A model generated the notes under the pieces. It was not told the origin of the DNA, ran no database searches, and saw only the letters and a list, made by a program, of their open reading frames with translations. The position numbers and the translations under genes were made by a program. From Steinernema hermaphroditum (taxonomy: Eukaryota > Nematoda > Chromadorea > Rhabditida > Steinernematidae), in the NCBI GenBank assembly GCA_030435675.1, contig CM059625.1, positions 13,888,001-13,952,000 of the forward strand: a DNA stretch of 64,000 nt. The letters run 5' to 3'. Below, piece by piece: positions 22,548 to 34,602 of this stretch. Within the stretch, counting starts at the first letter, position 1; each line of letters begins with the position of its first letter.

Positions 22548-24025
22548 ATGTCGTTTTTCGGATTCGGACAGTCGGCCGATATCTCGATCACGCTCGACGA
22601 CGATGATACGAGGAAGCGGGCAAAGATTCGTGGAGAAGATGGAGGTGGTGAAATGCATCCACTGTTCTACGATGGAGAATCTATTTCTGGTGAAGTGCAG
22701 ATCACCCTGAAAAAGGCTTCACAGAAGCTAGAGCATCACGGAGTTAAAGTCGAATTTATCGGACAAATCGGTATGTTCGACTATTTGGAAATCTAAGACA
22801 GCCGAAGCAATGTTCAATTCAATCGAACATTACCCACAACAATTTCACGAAGAACATCGGTCTGTAAAATAGTTCTAGTCTGCTGGTCACTGTTTATTCC
22901 TACGGCCACAACTCCAAAGTAAACAATGAAGAGCAAACTGACACTGTTCCCTCGATTATGAGCTTAGTGTTTTGTAGCCATCTAGATATTCGATCTTGCG
23001 CATATGTATAATGAACCTTTCAGAAGTGTATTATGACCGTGGAAATCAGCATGACTTCATCAACCTCGTCAAGGATTTGGCCAGGCCCGGCGAACTGACG
23101 CAAAACACGCGATTCAGATTCTGTTTTCAACAAGTAGAGAAGCCCTATGAGTCCTACGTCGGTGCGAATGTCAAACTGAGGCAAGTCACCGCCGGGTAAT
23201 TCGTAGTTTAATAATAAGCACTTCAGGTACTTCTTGAGGGTCACAATTATTCGACGACTCACTGATATTGTCCAGGAACGCGACATTATAGTGCATACTT
23301 TGTCGAGCTATTCCGATCTGCATTCCAGTATTAAGATGGAAGTTGGCATTGAAGACTGCTTGCATATTGAATTCGAATACAACCGATCCAAGTGAGTATT
23401 TTCTGGAGATCGAACAAGATGATGCTATGTTTTAGATATCACTTAAAAGACGTGATAGTCGGAAAAATTTATTTCCTGCTTGTGAGAATCAAAATAAAAT
23501 ATATGGAGATCGCGATCATTAAGCGGGAAACCGTCGGATCAGGTCCGAATATTTTCAACGAGAACGAGACCATCGCTAAGTATGAGATTATGGATGGAGC
23601 GCCCGTTAGAGGTATGCGCATGCGTCGTGCTCTCTGATGCTTGTGATTTTCAGGAGAATCCATCCCTATCCGCCTTTTCCTTGCCGGCTACGATCTGACT
23701 CCGTCTATGCGGGAGATCGGCAAAAAGTTTTCTGTGCGCTACTTCTTGAACCTCGTTCTTGTGGACGAAGAAGATCGTAGGTACTTCAAGCAGCAGGTAG
23801 TCGTCGTGTTTGGTGGCATTTAAGCGGCAATTACGTTTTAAGGAGATCACATTGTGGAGACGCGCTGAGAACCGTCGACCTCACTATCCAATCGAGGTGG
23901 AAGCGACCCCTAACGCGACCGAGCAGGAGACGAAGATTGTTAAGGTCGAGCAGGAGGCTGTCGTCTCTGCAACGCCCGAATCAAATGTGCACCCTGAGAA
24001 CTGCCAAGAAATTGTAGCCGACTAA
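22548..24025 (+). CDS. vps-26: VPS26, retromer complex subunit, 348 aa
   Basis: Six exons (22548-22770, 23024-23180, 23227-23391, 23436-23611, 23654-23796, 23843-24025) give 348 codons. VPS26 is the arrestin-fold subunit of retromer, which recycles cargo from endosomes to the Golgi and plasma membrane with VPS35 and VPS29. Diagnostic blocks are the N-terminal MSFFGFGQSADISITLDDDD, YYDRGNQHDFINLVKDLARP, VEKPYESYVGANVKLRYFLR, IEVGIEDCLHIEFEYN-like sequence, KDVIVGKIYFLLVRIKIKYM, and IPIRLFLAGYDLTPSMREIG. The length fits the family, with a slightly extended acidic C-terminal tail. Intron 2 (23181-23226) begins GCAAGT, a GC-AG intron; no GT nearby would keep the LRYFL block in frame. An AATAAA lies at 24152-24157. 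Confidence 0.95.
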
Positions 24026-24515
24026 TAGGGATACGGGATGTTTTAAAGCTGTATATTTAAAACAGTATTGTATGTTGTGTCTTCTTGTTATTTTTGTCTT
24101 TTCTTTTTGCATTTCAGAATTAAATTAATCTATGGATGCTAACTCTATTATAATAAAATAAATAACTGTTTATAGGATACAAGCCTCATTATGTTCCACT
24201 GCAGCTGTGTTTTGAGCTTTACTGACGAAGCTCATATTCTGTGTTCAAATGATGGTGTTCTAGAGAGCGTTGAAGCGCGCCTGAATGCGGTAATTGCAAT
24301 GGAGAACGAGTCGCTTGGAGAAGTTCAATCTATTTACATTTAAATTATCTACTAAATGAATGCACCGGAGCGCCTTTTGAGTCGTACGTTGTCGGACATT
24401 CGCGCACTCTATTATTGATTTTTTTTTTGCTCAGAAACTGGGCGCAGCTAGGGGATCTTTTCACGTATAGCTTAGAAGCCGCGAGTGGCTCTTCTTAATT
24501 GTAGATGTCTCCATT
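24026..24515. other. Intergenic, no supported gene
   Basis: It contains the VPS26 poly(A) region (AATAAA repeated near 24152-24166) and a 50-codon open frame at 24190-24342 (MFHCSCVLSFTDEAHILCSN...) with no family resemblance, which I leave unannotated. Confidence 0.4.
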
Positions 24516-25601
24516 ATGTCTTGTGCACTGCCGCTGCTGCTGCTCTTCTTCTCGTTTTACCTGCACAGCGACGCTTTAGAGTGCTACTCTTGCTTCACGG
24601 ACAAAAGTGACTCGGAGTGCTACTCGAACGCTTCTGTTTTGGCCACGGATACGTGCCTCTTGCCAACCGCCTTCTGTCAGGTGTGGTCATTGGTGGCCGA
24701 GAGCGACGGTCTCGTTTACATGTTCGAACGCGGGTGCACAGAGAGTTGCAGCGACGGATGCGTTAGTTTGGCGGACATCGAAAATCGTTTTGCGAGGTAA
24801 GAGAGATGTGTCCATAATCTGGGAGTAGTGAGCAGGGAACCACCGCCGCTTCGGCTCACTTTTTATCGGCTCGTTTTACACCGTTTCCGTGCAGCGTCGC
24901 CTTTGTTTGCGCCTCAAACAGCACTTCTCTGGCTTTCTGTCAGTAATCGCATTAGCTTTCCCATATGATTGAAGAGCACTTTTATGCAAATGTTAGATAG
25001 ATCAAAAAAATGGGTGTTTGGTATTTCAAATGAAACGGTCATGCAACAAAATGCAGCACAGTTTGCGAATGTCGCCTGGAACTGCATGCTGTGTGCGTAC
25101 TTGTAAGGGGTGGTGCTTAGGTGCTCATCCATCGCCTATTTTCGATTTACCATGAACTGCAACTTTTCTACACAAAACAAAACATAATCCATAGTTAATA
25201 CCAGTTACAGCATGGTTATTTCCCAAAATATGCGCGAGATTGGCGTTTTGTGCCAAACAACTACAGTTGGAATTCGATAACAATCCGATCACAACGAGCA
25301 TTTTCACATTTCGCTCCCTTGCGTCGTCGTTGCGCCAAAATCTCTGCTCAAAAAACGTGGGATTAGGAGAGCACTTATCGCGCGTTGGCATCACCGTCCC
25401 AAAACCTTGAACCATGTGCCGATGATTCTCTATTATCGCTCTGTGTTTATAATTAGTTCTTGCTCTGCGACGCTTTCCCATTTCAGCTGTACGTCGTGTT
25501 GCTCTGAAGACTTCTGTAACACTGATAAGGTTGCGCCGGCAATCAGCAGGACACAGCCGCATTTTTGGATCGTCGCCCTCCTCTTACACACCTATTTGTG
25601 A
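24516..25601 (+). CDS. Ly6/uPAR-type GPI-anchored protein, 131 aa
   Basis: Two exons, 24516-24796 and 25487-25601, join in phase across a 690-nt intron. The product starts with a signal peptide (MSCALPLLLLFFSFYLHSDA) and the mature part begins LECYSCFTDKSDSECY. About ten cysteines follow a three-finger pattern that ends in CTSCCSEDFCNTDK, the CCxxDxCN signature of Ly6 domains. A short hydrophobic tail (FWIVALLLHTYL) fits a GPI-attachment signal, so the protein should be on the outer cell surface. Nematodes have many such proteins, some in neurons, but I cannot assign this one to a named member. Confidence 0.8.
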
Positions 25602-26457
25602 CATTTTGCATTTACGGTGAGTCAGCGGTTTTAATTACGCTCGGATTATAATTGTCGTCCTCGACGCATGGATTTGCATCTATCGCGGTCGTGGCTAAGG
25701 CGCTCAACGAGGGCGAGGGTTATCCCTTCACACCACCGTCACACCTCACAGTTTGCGCCGTCCCGTGAATCAATTCGATGATCGCCGGATTGTATCGATT
25801 GTGTTTTGTATCGTTTCGCTTCTACAGCTCCAATTTTGTACGGTCCGAACCGTATTGTTGATGATGAAACATGCAGAAAGAGAGGGAAGCGACGGTGACG
25901 AGGGAGAGGTGTCCATTTCTCGTGACTACGGTCCTCTCTTACTCAATCAGTGGGCACGTCAGTGGAGGAGAAAACGCGCTTTGTCACTGTCGGGGCTGTC
26001 ACCTCCGGTTCGAGTGGTGTTACAGCTGTTTTCTCGCGCGCTTCAAGTTCCCCTTAGCACCTCGTCGGCGTCACTCACTGACGAATCGGTCGTTTATTCA
26101 GATTATTGTTTACATTTTGCGCATCGTCTTCCTTGGCCGTACCGTTTGCGTTCATTGAATCGTTTTGTTCGCCCGTTTACTTAGGTTAATCGCGTCATGT
26201 TGGGGTTGCGCGCCGTCGCCGCTGCCCATACGCCGATCGGTGGTTTTACTGTGAATAAGTCGATTCAAGGACGATGGGCGAATGTCGGCGCCATCATCCC
26301 TGGCGGCGCCAGAGTCCTCTCCGTTCGGTGTGTTTTCGGTCATGTGTTCCTTCTAAGTCGGAGATTACTTCGATACTTATGTACTCGCTTTCGTGTTTTG
26401 AATGAAATTCGCAGTTTTAGATTGTGTATAACCGCGTGAACAAAGCTGTGATTCTGG
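25602..26457. other. Intergenic, GC-rich promoter region of the myosin gene
   Basis: CpG-rich, especially 25870-26330, with a short tract of open frames in all phases and no recognisable domain. The most likely role is promoter and leader for the myosin gene. A 143-codon frame at 25753-26184 has no motif and no good splice partner. Confidence 0.45.
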
Positions 26458-29400
26458 ATGGACGGGTCAGCCGTTGGATCGGCATCTATTGGATCGCCGA
26501 AGAAGTTCGATCTGCCTGGCTTAGCTTTACCGGCGCTGAATTCGGTTCAAGCACGAATTCGAAAGATTACTCTGCAAAGAAATGTGGCCGGTACGTGATT
26601 TATTGTCTTTTGTTCGGTTTCTCATAGGCGATCGCTCAGGTGACTTTGGCTTTGCAATCAGACGAACACAGCCTCGGTTGAATACGAGCTGCCCTATCGT
26701 GTTCGCAGAGCCATGCGAAGTGCGGGCGGGTCCTCCAAGGCCCAGCGACATGGCTGCCGGTCTTCTGCCTGGAGACGAACTTCTGGAAGTCAATTCGAAA
26801 CGGGTCAGTGCAATGTCTCGGGAACAGCTACTAGCTGAAATACGCAACGCGGGTAACTCCATCGAACTTGTCGTCCGGACAGTTCCAGAGTTTTCTGAAC
26901 TCACATCGACGCGAAAAGGCAACTTCGATGATTCACTCCTATTAGATGCCCCCGAAGGTGAATCGAATACGGGAAATGTAAGTGAAGCATCGATCTATGC
27001 AACTGTGTCAATGTTTACAGAGCATTCCCGAAGATCAGAAGTACTGGTTGATTCACAAGGACGGTTATTCCGCTTGTCAATTCGTCGAGTCTCTTCCCGA
27101 TGGGAAAGTACGCATAAAAGTGGCCGGAAGAGACCTAACGGTAGAGACGAGTGATATCGACCGGGCGAATCCGAACGCCCTCGACCGCATTGATGACATC
27201 GCGAACCTCCGGTACCTCAACGAAACTAGTGGAGTTCACCTCATCCGTCAGCGCTACGGAAGCACTTTGCAATACGTGAATGCGGGTTCGCAGGTTCTCA
27301 CCTGCCTGACTGTCGACACCGACTGTGCCGTCAATGACAATCTGGCCAAATTGTTCCGAGGCAGTCGCAGAAATCAGATGCCCGCGCATATTTATGCAAC
27401 GGCGCAGCAAGTCTACAGAAACGTGCAAATGAACGCGAAGTCACAGTCCGTGATTTTGAGTGGAGTCAGCGGAAGTGGAAAGACTTCACAACTCCGGAAT
27501 TTCATGCACTACTTATGTGGAGTTGCCGGGTGGACCAACGCCTTAACGTACGACACGCTTTCTGCTGTTCTGGGAATCCTTGAAGCCTTCGGAAATTGCG
27601 CCACGCGTCTTAACAAGAACAGCTCTCGATTCCTGAACCTCCTTTCGTTCGGATTTGACAACTCTGCTGCTTTGAGGTATTAACGCTCTTTGTTCATCTT
27701 TTTATTCTGGACTTTTAGAGCAGCGAAGGTACAAACATTCTTACTCGAAACGAGTAGGGTTACAAAAAGACCTGAGAAGGAGTCCAATTTTCATGTATTC
27801 TATTACATTTGGGAGGGAGCCGACGAGGAGCTCCGAGGCCGACTGAAGCTGGACGCCGTAACTCACCCGATTATCAAACCCTTTAGGGAAGAAGACGACA
27901 AGGAGATAGCTCGTGAGGTACTGTGTATATAGTATTTCCATTTGAAAACGTTAATTTAGGGATGGCGAAAACTCCTCCAAGCCATGGAGTTGCTTAATAT
28001 CAGCCGAGAAGAACGTGACGCCATTTGCAACATTCTTGGAGCGATCATTCATCTTTGCTGTGCCGAGTCAACACCGACCGTGGCTTCGAAGGCTAACTTC
28101 CTTAGAGCGACCAACGCTGAAATTGCCGCTTCATTACTGGGGGTGCCTTTCGAAAGTCTTTACCAGGCGGTGTTCCGTGGAAAGGCCTTCACTGCCCCAA
28201 GTGCTTCGAAAAAGACATCACTAAAGTAAAATGACCGTTTTAGAATCGTTATTTTGTAATCTGTTTTTTAGTCGGTTCTCCATGTCGAATAGAGTAGAAG
28301 ACGGCCAGCAAGCTCTGAACAATTTTGTGCAAGCGCTCTACCGACACCTCTTTGTTTCCATCACTGCGTTGATTAACCGTCGAACATCATCTGGATCCAG
28401 CTTAACATGGATCAACATGCTGGACTGCCCCGGAAGCAACTTCAATCTGAACTGGACAAAGGAGTATCAGTCAAAGCCCTCTTCCTTGACTGATTTAATC
28501 TATAACTATGCGAACGAACGCCTTTCTGAGCTCTTCCATGATAGCAGCTTCCGAGACCTTGCTCAGCTTTATGAATCTGAACAGGTCGAGGTTGACGTAG
28601 AGCATCCGATCTCCTGTCCTCACACGCTTACTCGTCTCTTCGATCAAAAACAACATTTGGTGGGTAGTATTCTTCCACGCCGTGGTTCACTGGTTGTGGT
28701 ATTTAGCTGAACTCAACGGACATCAACAAAAGAAGTGCAGAGAAGAGAGGTCTTCTATGGATTCTTGAGGAGGAATCCATGTTCCCCGGAGCGTCGGACG
28801 ACGCGCTCCTCGAGCGCATCTTCGTGCATCTCGGCGACTCGCATCTCGTGAGCAGATGCTCGGAGCCGAAGCAGCTCTCTGTGTTGCACGGTATGAAAGC
28901 ATTCAATGTGCGCTACTCCGTGGATGGGTGGGTAAAGCAAGCACAGCCGACTTCCGCGCGCGACTCGTTGCAGTCGCTTCTCTCCTCGTCGTCGAGGTAA
29001 GCGATATGGTTTGTTCTCCTTCGCCTTCATGGCCGCACCCCTTTCAGTCCCGTCATTTCTTCCTATGCGTCGATGCAAATGTCCTACGTAGAAAGTGAGG
29101 CCAAACTTCGCCGTTTGACTCACTCGATACAAACACTTGAATCCGCAGCAAGGGCCGACAGCAGCCGAGCGGCTTCTGGATTCTGTTCAGGCGTTCTTAT
29201 GCAGCTGGTGAGTGGGACATGCCGTGTTGGTACAAAGAAGTTCGGAGAGACAGTCTGGTTTTTGGCGGCTTTGTGTTTGTCCCCGTGCGGAGGGGATTAT
29301 TTTAGCATGTTTGTTACGAATGGGCAAGGCAGTAACGGGTACCACAAGGCAACAATTGGTCATTTCTCGTTTCCATTTCTCTAATGATAATTTTTCTATA

Positions 29401-32400
29401 ATGACTATTTTCAGGATTACATCATCAGCACCATCAACCGCGCCGCTAAAGTGCATTTTGTGTACTGTGTGCAACCGTACACTACTGCCGATATATCGGG
29501 ATGCGATAGTCTTGCCATGGACGTTCCTTATGTACGTCAACAACTTCGATCCGTCCTCTTGATTGATGCCGTTCGATCGCATAACCGGGGTGAGTATTTT
29601 GCAAAATTTATAAATCTGTGCAGAGGCAATGCTCTTAAGACTTCAATGGACCCTGGAGAGTCAAATGAGCCGATTCGATTGGATAAGCGCGTAGAAAAAA
29701 ACGCTGAAACAACGGTCGTGTCTGTCAGGGAAGTCGTGTCGAGACCGACAGACAGACAATTAGACATTTAGACATTAGAATCAGACAGTTCGACATTAGA
29801 ATTAGACAATTAGACACGTTCCGCGCCCTATGGCTTATTTATTGAAAACTACGCCGCATCCATGCCCGGTCCCTTTAAACCAACCTGTGAAGTCTACATC
29901 GGTATTAATTATCCTTCATTTAGGCTATGCCGAACGAATCTCATTCCGCGACTTCCGTCGTCGTTTCCAATGTCTCGTGCCCCAAGATAGTATTTCGGCG
30001 ATGCTTGACGATCGAACGGCCACAATGAAGATCTTAGAGCGCATGAACATTCGCGAACACCGCTATAGGCTTGGCATTTCTCAGGTATGCATCATTAATA
30101 TCTGCACATTGATAGCCAAAAAACTTTTCAGGCGCTGATGAGAAGTGATGTTTTAACAGAGCTTGAGGATTGTCGCGATTTGGGTTTATCCGGCGTGATT
30201 GTCGGCTTCCAGCAGGCTTGTCGATTGCATCTCGCCCGCAGATGGCTAGCTCGCCGACGCATTCAAGAAGTCGCAATTAGGTGCATTCAACGAAATGCCA
30301 ACGCCTACATGAAAATCCGCGAATGGTCGTGGTGGAAACTCTACAATCGGGTTGTCCCCATTCTCCCAACAGCGAGGTAAAACATTTATAATTTTATATT
30401 CCTGTGGTAAGAAAGCTTTCCTGACAACAGTACCAATGATGATGATTTAGTATTTACTACGAAGTCTTTGCATGAAGGTACTTAAAGTTCCGGTTCTCAT
30501 ATAACTATGCTAAAATTTCTCACAAGCCGAGTAAAAGCAACTGTTCCTGACATCCATCAATTTAGAGAGGACGAAGTTCACCGATCACTCAAGGAGCGCT
30601 TGCAAAGGCTGGAGGCCGAAAATGCAGCACTAATCGCCGAGAAGTCGCGGTGGCACGAGAAAATCACTGAACTGGAGGTGAACTTGAATGCAGAACGTGA
30701 TTCCGTGCAGAACCTTAGTTCAGCGTTGAATCGCGAACTCGAGCAGCGGTCAGGAATAGAGGCTCAAATGCAGAAGCGATTGTTGAGTGGTAAGATGAGC
30801 GTGTTTCTTTTTTGTTGATTTTTTGTTTATCTCAGCCGAAAACAACGAGAAAACTGCGAACTCTGTAACGGCTGTTGGTTGGGAAGAGGATGAGAGGGTA
30901 TGTTCATTATATATTCATGTTCGTGAGTTACGACGACCTTGAATGTTAAGTATTGCATGGAATTTCAATTTGGATCGTTTTAGACTGTGACGATGCAAAG
31001 GGAACTCCACCAAATACGCGAGCTGAATGAGAGTTTGAAACTGAAGGCACAGAAGGCTTCTCTTCTCACCAAAGACTTGGAAGATGCCATTTCAACCCTT
31101 CAAGACAAGAACATTCAGCTCGAGAAGGTTCAGAAAGGGTACGTTGATTGCGGATAAAATGGAAACCTGATGTGCCATTTAGACATGATCTGAAAGTCAA
31201 CGGCTTGCGCACAGAGGTCGAACAGGCTAAAGAGAACAGTCGAAAGTTCGAAGAACAGGCGGAAACGCTTCAGAGAAAGGTCACCAGCGTCAACGCTGAA
31301 ATGCAAGAGCTCAAAACAACCAACAGTGACTTGCGTGCCACTGTGTCCAGATACCGCAAGGATCTCGATGGAGCCATCGACGAGAATACGAATGCGAGCA
31401 GTCATCTCGTTGCTTCGAAAATCAAGCTCGAGTACGAAGATAAGCTGAGACAGAAAGAGGAGGAATTGGAAGACCTTCAAGACGAACACGAAACCCTCCA
31501 GCAAACCGTTTCACAGCTCAAGCTCAATGCTGACCGAGCCCATCGCGATCATCAGCGAGTTGTCGAAGAGCGTGACAAAGAGTTCGAGGAGTTGCGAGCT
31601 TCGATGCAGAGAAAGGTAGGAGTCACGGTCTTCTTTGGCGTTCTGAAAGAGATGGATTCAGATGAGAGCGTTGGAAGAGGAGTGTTCGGATCTGACCGAC
31701 CGCAATTCAACGTTGCTGAAGCAGAACAGAATTTACGAAGAGACTGTTCGCGAGAATGGAAAGGCTCTTTCGCGTGCTTCGTAAGTACAAATTATACAAA
31801 ATACGAAGTGGCAACTGACAACTTTAGAACTGACAGTGGAGACTATTCGTACAAGGATGAATACCGGAAGGCGATGATCCTCTTGCGTGACACGCAGAAC
31901 ATGCTGCAACACGAAAGGGACATGGCCCCGAAGAAGACAATGATTAGGCAGCTTCAGCAGCAGATCGAAGACGCTGAGCTGAATGCAATGGCCGCCGCCA
32001 AGAGCAGACACCTTCTTGAGAGTGATTTGCATGAGGCGAGATCGCAACTGGAAGAATATAAGAGGGCTAAGGCTAGTCTCGAAGGAAAGCTCAAGATTGC
32101 CCTTAAAGAGAAGACCGCTTTGTCGACGACTGCTGAGGAGCTCGATGACCAACTTCAGCAGTTAATATTCAAGCACAAAGAATTGGCTCAACAGTGTACT
32201 GAGAAGTCGATAAAGATTGCGGACCAGATTGAGGAGGTTAGTGCTTGCATCTCATCATTTTCCCACAATGAGTGGAACCCATTTTTTTCGAACAAAATCA
32301 GCACTCATTGCATCCGATAATCCTGAACATCCGATATAATCTCTAATGATTTAGATCGACCGCATCGAAAAGTCCAATGGTCGTATTATGAAGGAGCTGC

Positions 32401-32997
32401 ACGAAGTGAATCTTGCATTTGATCAACATCGCGCCAGCAGCATTGAAAAGCACAAGTACATCCTGTTGGAACAGAAACTCAAAGAGGTGGAAACAAAGTT
32501 GGACATTGAGGCAGCCCAAAGGAGTCGATTCGAAGTACCGTTCCATCGTCGTGCGATATCTCATACATTCTTTTCAGTCAAAGGCGATCAGACTGGATGA
32601 AGAAATTGATGCCCTGCAAGCGAACCTCGATGAGGCCAATGTAGCTGCTGAAAGGGAAGTCGCTGCCAATAGAAAATTGCAGAAGGATATCGATGCTTTG
32701 AAAGATGACATGGAAGACGTGCAGCGTCGCGAAACGGAGTACCAAACGAAATACAGAAGCGAGGTAACGAAATAGCCGTGCTCTGAGGTAAAAAAATCTT
32801 TTCAGCGAGCTGAAAAAGAGAACCTGGAGTTCGAGCTTAAAAACGCCAACGCACAGCTGAAGTTGGCACAGGCCAGAGTGGAGAACCTTCGCGGCGAGCT
32901 GCGTTCTGCCGACTCGCATTCCGATCTCTCACGCTCCTCAGTAACAAGCAGATGCTCAAACTATCCCGACTTGAATGGATCTTGTCCGTCCCTCTGA
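26458..32997 (+). CDS. Class XVIII myosin (MYO18-like), 1658 aa
   Basis: Twenty exons join in phase: 26458-26590, 26628-26977, 27021-27676, 27719-27917, 27960-28225, 28272-28663, 28707-28996, 29048-29207, 29415-29589, 29934-30084, 30132-30376, 30566-30789, 30836-30897, 30984-31138, 31183-31615, 31662-31780, 31828-32236, 32355-32534, 32578-32763, 32806-32997. An N-terminal PDZ domain (GDFGFAIRRTQP ... LLPGDELLEVNSKRVSAMSR) precedes the myosin head; a PDZ before the motor is the hallmark of class XVIII. The P-loop is intact (GVSGSGKT, about residue 310) and switch I keeps NSSRF, but switch II reads MLDCPGSNF, lacking the DIxGFE Glu. This fits a motor with little or no ATPase activity. An IQ-like neck with WLARRRIQEVAIRCIQRNA leads to WSWWKLYNRV and a coiled coil of about 600 residues. 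The likely role is a dimeric actin-binding scaffold in the cytoskeleton or Golgi. A further upstream exon is possible. Confidence 0.9.
29744..29818. repeat. TTAGACA-type tandem repeat in a myosin intron
   Basis: Imperfect head-to-tail copies of GACA and of ACATTAGA/TTAGACA lie in the ninth intron (29590-29933), which at 344 nt is longer than most introns of this gene. Confidence 0.7.
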
Positions 32998-33188
32998 TCT
33001 TTATTTTTCACTTTTATTATTGTATCAAAGAAATAAAAAAGCTTCATGACATGAGAACGGAAACGGGAGTTTACATAGAGGGAATGCGAAGACAGCCCAA
33101 ATCAAATATGAACAACAAAGTTGTGAGACCGTAAGGAGAACGAAAGAAACGGAGATTTATACAAGTGACCGCGAACGAGGCGTTCTCA

Positions 33189-34602
33189 TCACTCGTTTAC
33201 TTCGTGACATATTTCAGCGAACGCCGGTGCACGAAGAGCCCGTTTGATCATGCTCTTTAGCATGATGTAGCGCGGGACAATTGGGTAAAAGCGCGTCTCG
33301 TGGTAAGACTTGCTCAGCTCCTGGAGCTCCTTTCTGAGACCTTGGTACTTCTTGAGTAGTTTGTAGATCTCGATGTAGAGACGATCGCATTCTTTGCGGA
33401 GTTCGTCTGTGGTTTTTGCTGAAAGTGATGTATTTTCACTATTATGAGGCTATAGATTGTTCGACATTGATTTCTTTTGAAATATGTAGACGACAGTATG
33501 TACCTTTAACTGCTGTAATCAACGTTTGATCCTTAGTCTTCTCGGCTATGTTCATGGTGGTGCCAAGAAGCGAGGCAATGCCTCCCACCTTCACCGGTTG
33601 CCCACTCCGTTCGTCGAGCATCGTTATAATCCTATGAAAGAACGCTTTGTATCGCTATAAATATCGACGCACCGTATGACGTAGTCGTTGGGTGCTTCGG
33701 AGATCTCTTGAGTGGGCAAATCGAGCAATTGCCAGTACTGTTTCTCGAGGATGATTACCTGAGTAACTCATGTTTTCAAGAAACCCATGTCAGCTCACCT
33801 CGCAGATCATGTGTTGCATGCGTAGATAGCGCACGAAGAGGTTTTTCTCTCGCGAAAGCAAGTAGTCATCCTGCATCTTTTTCAAGGCATTCTTTATACG
33901 ACGATAGGGGTCGAGAATTTTTTGTCGACTACGGTGTTGGAGACAGACGGTTTTTATGAGATTATCGCGACTGGAGCCTAAAACATTCTTAGTCTCTTAT
34001 TCTTTATAAACAACAACTGATTACATGGTTATGCATGTTGTGTGTGTATTTTATAAATCCAGTTAGTCCGTTCAGGGAATTATCTATGCGTTGTTTTCGT
34101 TTCGAGGGCCGTCTAATCCTGTTTGCTTTCACAGGGTGAACGACGAAAAACACGGAATTCGTTGTTAGAATAACAAGTATGTCCGTTTTGTTTATTAAAT
34201 AGGGGTTTACTATTATTTCCGCTTTGAAAGTTGACAAGAGAGAAGACGAAAGACGACAACAAGTAAGTTGTAATGGATGTGCTTAAGTACAAAGCACCCT
34301 TTATACCCGTATATATGCCTCGCATTTTCACTCCTGTACAAATAATTCAAGGTGTTTGATATGCCTCATTGTCTTGAGGTCACAAAAAAAGAATTGACAC
34401 CCTTGTTGACAAACTATTTGCAGACTTAATGACACTGTGTCATTGGTCATCACTGTATTGGTAAGCAAAAATTAAACGTACTTCCTGGCGACGCAACAGG
34501 TGTGCCGGTGGATGAGCCGTCCTTGGCCAGCGAGAAGAGTACATTGAACATTTCTGCAAAGAGTGTAACATTGGAGAGGTCAAACAAGCTCGCCCGACAC
34601 AT
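33189..34602 (-). CDS. Unrecognised helical protein, 247 aa
   Basis: Five exons on the minus strand join in phase: 34602-34482, 33977-33799, 33758-33673, 33631-33504 and 33418-33189. They encode 247 residues, rich in Leu, Lys, Arg and Glu with long predicted helices. Conserved-looking blocks are RQKILDPYRRIKNALKKMQD, REKNLFVRYLRMQHMICEV, EAPNDYVIRIITMLDERSGQ, VGGIASLLGTTMNIAEKTKD and CDRLYIEIYKLLKKYQGLRK. No signal peptide or membrane segment is seen. I do not recognise the family. The gene is convergent with the myosin gene, with 191 bp between stop codons. The first exon is the least certain: the frame opens after a stop and the chosen ATG gives MCRASLFDLSNV, but the true start may lie further upstream. 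Confidence 0.62.

Noticed and set aside
25125..25562. 145-codon minus-strand frame
   Set aside because: It lies within the Ly6 intron and antisense to its second exon; no motif or splice partner.
25753..26184. 143-codon plus-strand frame upstream of the myosin
   Set aside because: GC-rich promoter-like sequence open in more than one frame; no recognisable domain or donor joining to the myosin start.
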